A stretch of 36,159 bases of DNA from JBDTOX01 sp039933015 (GTDB lineage: Bacteria; Pseudomonadota; Gammaproteobacteria; Burkholderiales; Methylophilaceae). The stretch's first letter is position 1, and every line of letters starts with the position of its first letter. Location of the stretch: contig JBDTOX010000028.1 of NCBI GenBank assembly GCA_039933015.1, forward strand, positions 1 through 36,159, in the 5' to 3' direction. Made by a program: the position numbers and the translations under genes. The notes under the pieces were generated by a model. That model was not told the origin of the DNA and did not search any database. It saw nothing but the letters and a program-made list of their open reading frames with translations. Below are positions 25,867 through 32,723 of the stretch, in pieces.

Positions 25867-26673
25867 TCATTGACAAGTAACTTCAGATAAACGAGACGCG
25901 CCTGGCGCCAGTTCCCGAGCGAAATACTGCTCCAGCTCTGTCATGAATCTGTGCGTGTTTTCCGGTGGAGCGAAGCGTTTGCCCAATCTTATCCTGTAGC
26001 TAATAGGCATGGATGGCTTACGGAATAACGGCCAGCCTTTGCTCAGGTAAGGTGAACTGGTTTCTATCCACACCGTTTGTACCGGCACGCCCGCTTGATG
26101 GGCAATCAGCGCTATGCTGCCTTTAAAAGGATTCACCGGGGCATGCGTGGTGCGGGTACCTTCGGGGAATAACAGCAGGTGGCTGCCGCATTTAAGATCA
26201 TTGCTCGCCTGCAACACCATCTGACGTATAGGCTCGTTGCTGATGTAACGCGCCAAACGCGCCCCTGCACCGAGAAAGATATTGTTCATTAATTCCGCTT
26301 TCATGACGCAAGCGACATTGGGCAGGCGCGAAATCACCATGACTGCGTCCAGCAAGCAGGGATGGTTAGGCGCAATAATCAGCGGCGTTTCCGTGCGTAA
26401 TGCATCAAGCGCGCTGAGGTCAAAACTGCACCGCCGCGACAGGCTCAGGCTGGCAATATACACGCGGAAACCCGCCATAACTACGTGGCGCCCCAGCCTG
26501 GTTGCCCGCCGCTGTGGCAGCAACGGGTACAGGATGGTAGCTACCAGGGTCCAGCCCAGGCTGAGCAGCCCCAGCCAGATCAGCCCCAGGTACAGTACCA
26601 GGTAATCGTATATGCCCAGCAACAGGCCCCGGCAGGATTTCGTGGCTGACTTAAGAGATGCGTTCAAATGCAT
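25867..26673 (-). CDS. PlsC-like 1-acylglycerol-phosphate acyltransferase
   Basis: A 268-residue membrane acyltransferase. A long hydrophobic N-terminus (about 16-52) precedes the catalytic motif NH-x4-D (N103-H104 ... D109), and the substrate motif FPEGTRT is at 169-175. By context it acylates a glycerol-phosphate or sugar lipid with the aryl polyene or a fatty acid. It overlaps the chorismatase gene by 23 bases on the same strand, so the three minus-strand genes form one operon. With the HtrB-like enzyme at 16415 the locus has two acyltransferases of different families. Confidence 0.88.
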   Translation of the reverse strand: MHLNASLKSATKSCRGLLLGIYDYLVLYLGLIWLGLLSLGWTLVATILYPLLPQRRATRLGRHVVMAGFRVYIASLSLSRRCSFDLSALDALRTETPLIIAPNHPCLLDAVMVISRLPNVACVMKAELMNNIFLGAGARLARYISNEPIRQMVLQASNDLKCGSHLLLFPEGTRTTHAPVNPFKGSIALIAHQAGVPVQTVWIETSSPYLSKGWPLFRKPSMPISYRIRLGKRFAPPENTHRFMTELEQYFARELAPGASRLSEVTCQ

Positions 26674-27697
26674 GGCCTGCAGTTATCTCGATTTCCACCA
26701 GCAAATCCTCACGGCATATATCAGCCTGCAGAAATACCGCTTTTACAGGCGCGCCTATCATGCGCTCCATTTCTTTGCGTATTAACGGCATATCGGCTGC
26801 GTAGCGAAGATAGACCCGGAATAGGACATCTTTCAGATTGAACTCCGGCTTGCTCGCGAGCCGGTTGGCTTCGGCGATAACGGCTTGCAGATTGGCCAAA
26901 GTTTCGCACGTTTGCGCAATCACATCGGCCTGATGCTGGGTTTCATGCCCGACTATGCTAGCCGTACCTGATATGAACAACATTTCTACCTGCGGCAGAC
27001 GCAGTAGGCTGGCGCGCGCGAAAGTTGGACTGCGCGGTCCATATTGCTCCGGGTATTGATACGCACTGACTTGCCGCGGATTTTCAATGGCAAGCGCAGG
27101 CGTGCGCCCGACCAGAAAGGCAATCGTCAGCGGACCATGCGTCGTACCCAGCGCACAAGCGGCAGGCAACTCGCCGTCCACGCCGCGGCCACATGCCAGG
27201 AAAGCTTCCTGCCGCCCCAGATTGAATTGGCGATAACGCTCCAGGCCGTGGCTGACGCCATTAATATCCGCCATGTAATTCCAGTAGCGATACATAAAGG
27301 GATAATTCAAATCATCCAGCAGCGTCAATATCTGCCGGTAAGCAGACTCTGCGGCCTGCTGCAATGGCGGCACTTCAGCTGACGCGTGCCCGGCCTCCGC
27401 CAGGGCAATGACACCGAACAGCATTTCATCGTCATAGCGGTAACGTATTGCACCGCACTGCCCGTGTGCCAGATTGGAATTGCCGAGCCAGATCTCACAT
27501 GCAGCCTCGCTACCGTCGAGCACTGGTGTAAGCACTTGGAGAACAGGCATGTCTGTTATTCCGGCAGGGGTTTCATCCTTCAGCAAAGCAGAAAAACAGA
27601 TAGCGCCCCGCACCCTGCTTTTCCATTGTTCAGGCTGTTGCGAGAACGCTAGAGCAGTCATATGTACGCATGGCAAAGCCAATGTGGGATCACTCAT
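26651..27697 (-). CDS. Chorismatase (XanB2/FkbO/Hyg5 family), hydroxybenzoate supply
   Basis: A 348-residue protein with the C-terminal RidA-like fold of chorismatases. Typical blocks are RYWNYMADIN (about 140), LERYRQFNLGRQEAF, the Pro/Arg-rich GPRSPTFARAS, then LFISGTASIVGHE and the terminal ADICREDLLVEIE. Chorismatases split pyruvate from chorismate; the Xanthomonas member XanB2 gives 3- and 4-hydroxybenzoate for xanthomonadin and ubiquinone. Being first in an operon with a PlsC-like acyltransferase and a GT2, and facing the ACP/ligase/KS operon, it is the obvious source of the starter unit. Which product it makes cannot be told by eye. The start has no clear ribosome site; a later ATG at residue 13 is possible. 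Confidence 0.85.
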   Translation of the reverse strand: MSDPTLALPCVHMTALAFSQQPEQWKSRVRGAICFSALLKDETPAGITDMPVLQVLTPVLDGSEAACEIWLGNSNLAHGQCGAIRYRYDDEMLFGVIALAEAGHASAEVPPLQQAAESAYRQILTLLDDLNYPFMYRYWNYMADINGVSHGLERYRQFNLGRQEAFLACGRGVDGELPAACALGTTHGPLTIAFLVGRTPALAIENPRQVSAYQYPEQYGPRSPTFARASLLRLPQVEMLFISGTASIVGHETQHQADVIAQTCETLANLQAVIAEANRLASKPEFNLKDVLFRVYLRYAADMPLIRKEMERMIGAPVKAVFLQADICREDLLVEIEITAGHAFERIS

Positions 27698-27902
27698 TAA
27701 TTAAATGTCGCTGCGAAGAAAAGGAATAGCACGGGATGCCGCTGGATTAATATTCATGGGCTAACGCAACTTGGTAATCAGCACCCGGAAGTATATCGCA
27801 TCCCCTCTTGCCGGAGGTGCTGTCCTAGGGAAAAGTCATCGCAGTCAGGCTGACGACTTTGTCGGAGTATGCAGTGACTGGCCTAAACGTCGCCAAGCAG
27901 AG

Positions 27903-28481
27903 TTAGCCGTATTTCCTGAACTGGCCTACCACCACGCCAAAGATTTCCAGATTGCCATGGGGGCGAATGACCGGATAAGCAGGGTTGGCAGGATACAACA
28001 CAAACTCATCTTTTTCCCGGCCCAAAGTCTTCAGGGTAAATTCGCCATCCACGATGGCCACTACCATGTCACCGACATTCGCCATCTGGCGTTTTTCAAC
28101 GACCACCATATCATTAGGCAGAATACCGGCGTCGATCATGGAATCTCCCTTGACCTGGATCATGATGGTCTTGGAAGGCTTTTCCACCAGATACTCGTCA
28201 ACAGTAATCGTATCCCTTGCGCCGTCATAAGTAGCGCTCGGCATTCCGGCTTTCACTACATCACCTGCCAGTTCACGCTCGAAAAAACGTTTACCCGGCT
28301 TCAAACGCCCCGTTTCCGTTGAGTCAAGGTAGCCCTGAAGCTTGAGCCTGGCAACCAGCGCGGCGGCTGAAGATCTTGAGCTGAATCCAAGCAGCTGACA
28401 TATCTTGGCGAACGAAGGCATGGCGCGTTCGGCAGAGTAATAGTCCTGAAGTGCGGAAAGGTAGTTTGTATCTTCACCCAT
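27903..28481 (-). CDS. LexA-like self-cleaving repressor (S24 family)
   Basis: A 192-residue LexA-like protein. The N-terminus (about 22-60, MPSFAKICQLLGFSS...) aligns with the LexA winged helix but is divergent. The C-terminal peptidase domain is complete: cleavage site A78-G79, nucleophile S114 in KGDSM and K151 in the GEFTLKTLG block. So it should cleave itself, as LexA does with RecA. A strong GGAGG lies six bases before the ATG at 28481. The promoter is covered by a long palindrome (separate feature), which suggests autoregulation. It could be the main LexA of this organism or a second one; no SOS gene is next to it. Confidence 0.85.
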   Translation of the reverse strand: MGEDTNYLSALQDYYSAERAMPSFAKICQLLGFSSRSSAAALVARLKLQGYLDSTETGRLKPGKRFFERELAGDVVKAGMPSATYDGARDTITVDEYLVEKPSKTIMIQVKGDSMIDAGILPNDMVVVEKRQMANVGDMVVAIVDGEFTLKTLGREKDEFVLYPANPAYPVIRPHGNLEIFGVVVGQFRKYG

Positions 28482-28490
28482 GATAACCTC

Positions 28491-28531
28491 CGATCAAATG
28501 TTCGATTCTATGATAATCGAACATTTGATCG
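28491..28531. promoter_or_regulatory. 41-bp perfect palindrome, likely operator of the LexA-like gene
   Basis: The arm CGATCAAATGTTCGATT (28491-28507) is repeated in inverse as AATCGAACATTTGATCG (28515-28531), 17 of 17 bases, with a seven-base spacer. Each arm contains GAAC-N4-GATC (or its complement), close to the GAAC-N4-GTTC box of Gram-positive-type LexA. So the site may be two operators set face to face. It overlaps the promoter of the repressor gene and ends next to its ribosome site. Confidence 0.85.
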
Positions 28532-28539
28532 GCAAGCAA
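28510..28539 (-). promoter_or_regulatory. Promoter of the LexA-like gene
   Basis: On the minus strand a TTGCTT (-35, 28534-28539) and a TATCAT (-10, 28510-28515) are 18 bases apart. The -10 sits in the spacer of the palindrome and the -35 lies just outside the upstream arm, so the arms cover both the spacer and the transcription start. Confidence 0.65.
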
Positions 28540-28581
28540 GTTAAATTACGCCAAATCAAATTGCGTGATGTGGGGATAAAC

Positions 28582-28615
28582 ACAAAGGGCAGCAGAGCAA
28601 TTTACTGCCCTTTGT
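28582..28615. terminator. Hairpin downstream of the tRNA-Pro remnant, probably an old terminator
   Basis: An 11-bp perfect stem ACAAAGGGCAG (28582-28592) with CTGCCCTTTGT (28605-28615). On minus it is followed by GTTTATCC, a weak T tract. It lies 10 bases beyond the CCA end of the tRNA-Pro fragment, the place expected for the terminator of the original tRNA gene. It may still insulate the LexA-like gene. Confidence 0.6.
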
Positions 28616-28625
28616 ACTAGATTCC

Positions 28626-28670
28626 TGGTCGGGGCAGCAGGATTTGAACCTGCCATCCCTTGCATCCCAT
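28626..28670 (-). pseudogene. tRNA-Pro 3' remnant (anticodon loop to CCA)
   Basis: On minus, 45 bases run from the anticodon loop ATGGGAT (GGG) through the 3' anticodon strand, variable loop and T arm (GCAGG-TTCAAAT-CCTGC) to the acceptor strand TGCCCCG, A and CCA. It matches the same part of the intact tRNA-Pro at 34174-34218 in 38 of 45 positions. The T-stem pairs differ in a compensated way, so both copies come from working tRNAs. Upstream of the loop only weak similarity to the D arm can be seen. It is either the displaced 3' end left by an integration or a decayed second tRNA gene. Confidence 0.8.
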
Positions 28671-28714
28671 AAAGGTAAATACAGGTTAGCGTTGCTAATA
28701 CCTGGCAGCGACGG

Positions 28715-28731
28715 CTTAAGTTTCATTTAAG
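28715..28731 (+). promoter_or_regulatory. PmrA/QseB-type direct repeat before the cytochrome operon
   Basis: CTTAAG (28715-28720), five bases, then TTTAAG (28726-28731). This matches the known PmrA-type box YTTAAK-N5-YTTAAK. A weak -10 candidate TACAGT lies 21 bases further on (28753-28758), a spacing that suits an activator replacing the -35. The same operon encodes an OmpR/QseB-type regulator, so autoregulation is likely. Confidence 0.6.
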
Positions 28732-28777
28732 AATCGGGGATTAAAGTTCACCCTACAGTAACCAATGGAGGTGAATC

Positions 28778-29407
28778 ATGGAAACCCTGAACTATCGCAG
28801 ACAAAAAGTTTACGACCCTGTCCTCCGTATTATCCACGCCTGGAATGGTATCTCCATTCTGTTTCTGATGGCCACGGTGTGGCTCTCCGACCTGTTCGAC
28901 AAAGGCGCCGGCGAAGAAGCCTTGTGGCATCTTCACGTCTATCTTGGCTACGGGCTAATTCTGGGATTGGCTGCCCGCTTGGCCTGGGGTATCGTCGGCC
29001 CGCAACATGCCCGTTTTTCCGATCTGTGGCACCCCTCATCCTGGTGGAAGGCTGTGCGTACCCAAAATTTCCGCTCTACTCCGCGCTTTGGTCATGACAC
29101 TTTGGCCAGCAGCGTCTACTTGATTGTTTACCTGCTGCTTGTCGTGATGGCGGTGACTGGATTGGGATTGGCCGCAGCGGAGTACAGCATGGGGCCGTTC
29201 AATGGCTGGTTCGGCGACATGGCCTGGGCGGAAGACATTTTCGAAGAGCCGCACGAAGCCATTTTCTACATCTTGATGGGGTTCGTCGTTCTGCATATTG
29301 CCGCATTGATCTGGCATGAATTAAAAGACAAAACCCCGCTGGCGCAGAGCATGGTGAGCGGATATCAGTATCAACTCGACCATGAGAAAGAAGAGCGCAA
29401 TGCATAA
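28778..29407 (+). CDS. Cytochrome b561-type membrane cytochrome
   Basis: A 209-residue di-heme cytochrome b of the bacterial/hydrogenase-type b561 family. It has four membrane helices (about 22-42, 50-75, 105-130 and 165-185). Histidines for heme are seen in RIIHAWNG, LWHLHVYLG and the last helix (VVLHIAALIWHEL). It should pass electrons between the quinone pool and the periplasmic cytochromes coded just downstream. A strong GGAGGTGA precedes the ATG. It overlaps the SHP-like gene by eight bases. Confidence 0.92.
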   Translation: METLNYRRQKVYDPVLRIIHAWNGISILFLMATVWLSDLFDKGAGEEALWHLHVYLGYGLILGLAARLAWGIVGPQHARFSDLWHPSSWWKAVRTQNFRSTPRFGHDTLASSVYLIVYLLLVVMAVTGLGLAAAEYSMGPFNGWFGDMAWAEDIFEEPHEAIFYILMGFVVLHIAALIWHELKDKTPLAQSMVSGYQYQLDHEKEERNA

Positions 29408-29807
29408 AACTGCAATGCTATTCAGCATGCTGTTGAGCCTGAACGCCTGGGCCGCCACGCCGCAGGAACTGCTACAACAGTATGAAGTACAGGCCAAACA
29501 GGACAACGCAGCGTTTTCCGGCTTTTCGGCGGATCGTGGTGCAAGTTTCTTTCGTACCGAGAGGATGCATGGCAATGGCCAAAAAGTGAGCTGCTCCACC
29601 TGCCATACGGCAAATCCGCGTGATCAGGGCAAGACACGCGCCAACAAGCTAATCGAGCCACGTGCCCCCATTGCCAATCCACGACGCTTTACTGATGCAG
29701 CCAAGGTGGAGAAATGGTTTGGCCGCAACTGCAAGGATGTACTGGAGCGTGCCTGTAGCGCACAGGAGAAAGGTGATTTCCTCCAGTACCTGGTTAACGT
29801 CAAATAG
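29400..29807 (+). CDS. SHP-type monoheme cytochrome c (DUF1924)
   Basis: A 135-residue periplasmic cytochrome with a signal peptide (about 1-19, ending AWA-A) and one heme motif C65-S-T-C-H69. The rest (RAPIANPRRFTDAAKVEKWFGRNC...) is typical of the DUF1924/sphaeroides heme protein group. SHP of Rhodobacter binds O2 at a heme whose Asn ligand is displaced. The ATG at 29400 is preferred to one at 29382 because it follows an AAGAG and gives a proper signal peptide. The order cytochrome b - SHP - diheme cytochrome c is the known arrangement of this system. Confidence 0.88.
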   Translation: MHKTAMLFSMLLSLNAWAATPQELLQQYEVQAKQDNAAFSGFSADRGASFFRTERMHGNGQKVSCSTCHTANPRDQGKTRANKLIEPRAPIANPRRFTDAAKVEKWFGRNCKDVLERACSAQEKGDFLQYLVNVK

Positions 29808-29817
29808 GAGAATGGTG

Positions 29818-30333
29818 ATGACAAAGTGGATGCAATTTTTTATGCTGGTCGTTAGTGTGACTGCCGCTGGCAGCCTGCTCGCCAGCGGAGGCGGTGAAGA
29901 AAGTGGTGGCAGACAGCTGCCGCCAGTCAGCAACGCCAAATGGCAGGCCGAGTGTTCAAGTTGCCATATGGTTTACCATCCAGGCCTGCTGCCAGAGCGT
30001 TCCTGGAAAAAGATGATGTCTGGCCTCGACCAGCACTTCGGTGAGAATGCCTCACTGGATGCACCAACGCGCGCAGAAATCGAGCAATTCCTTGTGCTTC
30101 ACAGCGCGGAAAAAGCAGACAATCGCCGCTCACATCGCATCGTGCAGTCTATTTCTGCAAGTGATACCCCGCTACGCATCAGCGAGACTGCCTACTTCAA
30201 GGGCAAGCATGACGAGATCTCAGCTGCGACTTTCAAGCGTAACAGCATCGGTAGTGCGTCTAATTGCATTGCCTGCCACCAGGGGGCGGAAAAAGGGAAC
30301 TTTTCTGAGTCATTGGTTAAAATTCCGCGCTAA
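29818..30333 (+). CDS. Diheme cytochrome c (DHC)
   Basis: A 171-residue periplasmic protein with an N-terminal signal (about 1-23) and two heme c motifs: C46-S-S-C-H50 and a C-terminal CIACH at about 150-154. It matches the DHC family, which donates electrons to SHP. The ATG at 29818 was chosen because AGGAG ends seven bases before it; ATG 29812 is too close. It ends nine bases before the response regulator start, so the regulator pair is in the same operon. Confidence 0.9.
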   Translation: MTKWMQFFMLVVSVTAAGSLLASGGGEESGGRQLPPVSNAKWQAECSSCHMVYHPGLLPERSWKKMMSGLDQHFGENASLDAPTRAEIEQFLVLHSAEKADNRRSHRIVQSISASDTPLRISETAYFKGKHDEISAATFKRNSIGSASNCIACHQGAEKGNFSESLVKIPR

Positions 30334-30342
30334 CATGCGCCT

Positions 30343-31002
30343 ATGAGAATTTTACTAATTGAGGACGACGCCCTTCTGGGCGATGGGATCAGAGCTGGCC
30401 TGAAACAGGCCGGCTTTGCTGTTGACTGGGTGCAGGATGGACGTGCTGGTCAGCGGGCGCTGGAAGTCGAAGCATACGCACTAATGGTGCTCGATCTCGG
30501 TTTACCGAAATTTTCTGGCATGGAATTGCTCAGTTGGCTGCGTGGGCGTGGGAGCAGGCTGCCAGTACTAATCCTGACCGCGCGCGACACGGTCGCCGAT
30601 CGTATCGGCGGGCTTAACTCGGGTGCCGATGATTATCTGATCAAGCCGTTCGACCTGGATGAACTAATTGCCCGCCTGCATGCATTGTTGAGAAGAAGCA
30701 GCGGCCAAGTTACGTCGATATTGCGTCACGCAGATATCGAACTCGATCTGGCGGCGCATCAGGTACGAAAGCATGGTCAGAACATAGACCTCTCCGCGCG
30801 CGAATTTGCGCTATTACATGAACTTCTGCAGCACACCGGCCGGGTGCAGTCGCGCGAGCAACTGGAACAACGCCTGTACGGCTGGGGAGAAGAAGTGGAG
30901 AGCAACTCCGTGGAGGTACACATTCACCATCTGCGCAAAAAGTTGGGGGGTGACCTTATACGCACGTTGCGCGGTGTTGGTTACGTCATCGACAAATCAT
31001 GA
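30343..31002 (+). CDS. OmpR/QseB-type response regulator
   Basis: A 219-residue two-domain regulator. The receiver has the acidic pair D8/D9, phosphoacceptor D51 and K101 in the DDYLIKPF block. The winged-helix DNA-binding domain covers about 125-218, with the SVEVHIHHLRKKL recognition helix. It is closest in feel to the QseB/PmrA subgroup. Being in the cytochrome operon, it should control it, and the PmrA-like repeat at 28715 is a natural target. It overlaps the kinase gene by four bases. Confidence 0.93.
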   Translation: MRILLIEDDALLGDGIRAGLKQAGFAVDWVQDGRAGQRALEVEAYALMVLDLGLPKFSGMELLSWLRGRGSRLPVLILTARDTVADRIGGLNSGADDYLIKPFDLDELIARLHALLRRSSGQVTSILRHADIELDLAAHQVRKHGQNIDLSAREFALLHELLQHTGRVQSREQLEQRLYGWGEEVESNSVEVHIHHLRKKLGGDLIRTLRGVGYVIDKS

Positions 31003-32351
31003 ACTCACTGCGCCTGCGCCTCATCCTGTTATTGTCCGTCTGCCTTGGCCTGGCCTGGGTTGTTGCCGCATGGTTCACGCATGTCGAAGCCCGTCATGAA
31101 ATCGACGACCTGTTCGATGCACAACTCGCCCAGTCGGCGCAGGTGTTGCTTGGGACGACACGGCACGAACTGCATGAACGTCTTGAGCGGGGCGATGATG
31201 AAATCCCGGTTTCCCACGAGTATGAGAAACGACTGGCATTCCAGATATGGGATGAGGGCGGCCTGCTGATGCGCTCCGCTGCCGCCCCCACTACGGCTTT
31301 GGGTAGTAGTGCTGCAGGATATGGCGAGATCATGGTCAACGGACAATTGTGGCGCGTACTTACGCGCTGGGATGCACGCCACGAATTCATGATCCAGGTG
31401 GCCGAACCGCTGGCAGCACGCGAACAACTGGCACGCCATATCGCCTTCAAGATGCTGTTGCCTACGCTACTGGCGCTGCCTGTGCTTGTCCTGCTGCTTT
31501 GGCTCGCGGTAGGAGCTGGCCTGCGCCCATTACAGCAAATCCAGCGTGAGGTGAAGCAGCGCACCGCCGACCGACTGGAGCCTGTCAGTATGAAAGGTGT
31601 TCCCAACGAGGTGGCTCCATTGGCGCAGGCTTTGAACGACCTGTTTGCACGGCTGCAAAAAACTTTAGCAAATGAGCGGCGCTTTACCGCTGATGCCGCA
31701 CACGAATTACGCACACCGCTTGCCGCTCTCAAGACTCATGCACAGGTAGCGTTGCGAGCGACGGACGACGCAGAGCGCAGCGCCGCGCTGGAAAACGTAC
31801 TGCGTGGCGTCGATCGTGCAACGCATTTACTGGAACAACTGCTCACACTGGCACGGGTTGATCCAGAAGCTGCGGCCAACGGCCATGAGCTCGTTGATTT
31901 ACGCGCTTTAGCAGCTAATGTACTGGCTGATCTGGCACCGTTTGCGCGCGCCAAGCATATCGAACTTGCACTAGAAGATGGCCCAACATGCAACATTCTC
32001 GGCAACTCCGCCCATTTGACTGTGCTGTTACGCAATTTGCTGGATAACGCTATACGCTATACGCCAGCGAACGGCAATGTATCGGTAACGCTCCTGGATG
32101 AAGGCAATATCACGCTTGAAGTACGGGATACCGGTCCGGGAATTCCTGCGGAAGAACGTAGTCGCGTACTGGAGCGTTTCTACCGTATGCAGGGCAGTTG
32201 TGAGACAGGCAGCGGGCTGGGGCTCTCTATTGTGCGCCGCATCGCCGAACTTCATGGCGCAAGGCTGGAACTGGATCAGGGGGAAAATAGGCGTGGCATG
32301 CTGGTGCGTGTGACTTTCCCGGCAGGCTTGAATGAAAATCCCGTCACCTAG
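30999..32351 (+). CDS. QseC-type sensor histidine kinase
   Basis: A 450-residue membrane kinase. Two membrane helices (about 8-26 and 151-175) enclose a periplasmic sensor of about 125 residues. A HAMP-like linker follows, then the H box AAH235ELRTPLA, N box NLLDNAIRYTP and G boxes DTGPGIP and GSGLGLS. The sensor resembles the QseC/2CSK-N type. Since it is coded with SHP and diheme cytochrome genes, a redox, oxygen or nitric oxide-related signal is possible, but no sensing cofactor is visible. Confidence 0.92.
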   Translation: MNSLRLRLILLLSVCLGLAWVVAAWFTHVEARHEIDDLFDAQLAQSAQVLLGTTRHELHERLERGDDEIPVSHEYEKRLAFQIWDEGGLLMRSAAAPTTALGSSAAGYGEIMVNGQLWRVLTRWDARHEFMIQVAEPLAAREQLARHIAFKMLLPTLLALPVLVLLLWLAVGAGLRPLQQIQREVKQRTADRLEPVSMKGVPNEVAPLAQALNDLFARLQKTLANERRFTADAAHELRTPLAALKTHAQVALRATDDAERSAALENVLRGVDRATHLLEQLLTLARVDPEAAANGHELVDLRALAANVLADLAPFARAKHIELALEDGPTCNILGNSAHLTVLLRNLLDNAIRYTPANGNVSVTLLDEGNITLEVRDTGPGIPAEERSRVLERFYRMQGSCETGSGLGLSIVRRIAELHGARLELDQGENRRGMLVRVTFPAGLNENPVT

Positions 32352-32723
32352 GCAGATATTGCTTGCGTAAATCCACCGTTTACTCCGCTCATTAAAGATC
32401 GCCTTTTGCTGGGAGCACTAGCCAGCGGATTCCATCAGGGGCAGAAGCCATGTGCTTCACACAAAATCCGGATGTATGGCTGCAATTTTAACCCGTTCCA
32501 AAATCATCGACTGGAAGCTTGGCAAAATGGTGAACGCTCATGTATGTAATCTATTGGCAGCCCTCAGCCATAATTTCGCCCCCCTATCAAAAAAACCGAG
32601 CGTCAGACCAGACTATGAGGGAGGGGCGGCGTATCAAAAGACACGACTGTGTCGCCAGCAGTTAAGCTGCCGATAAGAATATCCGTATAATCTGTAAAAC
32701 CGACCAAGCTGAACACACGCGCC
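32352..32723. other. Intergenic region between the sensor kinase and CDF genes
   Basis: About 370 bases with no convincing gene. An open frame at 32452-32676 has no ribosome site and no family resemblance. A short hairpin (GACAC-GACT-GTGTC, about 32640-32653) has no T tract. The part near 32686 carries the probable promoter of the CDF gene. Confidence 0.6.
32686..32691 (+). promoter_or_regulatory. Likely -10 element of the CDF gene
   Basis: TATAAT at 32686-32691, 32 bases before the ATG. A weak -35 candidate, TTAAGC, lies at 32662-32667 with an 18-base spacer. No operator is obvious. Confidence 0.45.

Noticed and set aside
27771..28322. Open frame of 183 codons on plus, opposite the LexA-like gene
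   Set aside because: Antisense to a clearly coded S24 repressor with intact catalytic residues; no family resemblance and no ribosome site.
32452..32676. 74-codon frame before the CDF gene
   Set aside because: No ribosome site or family resemblance.
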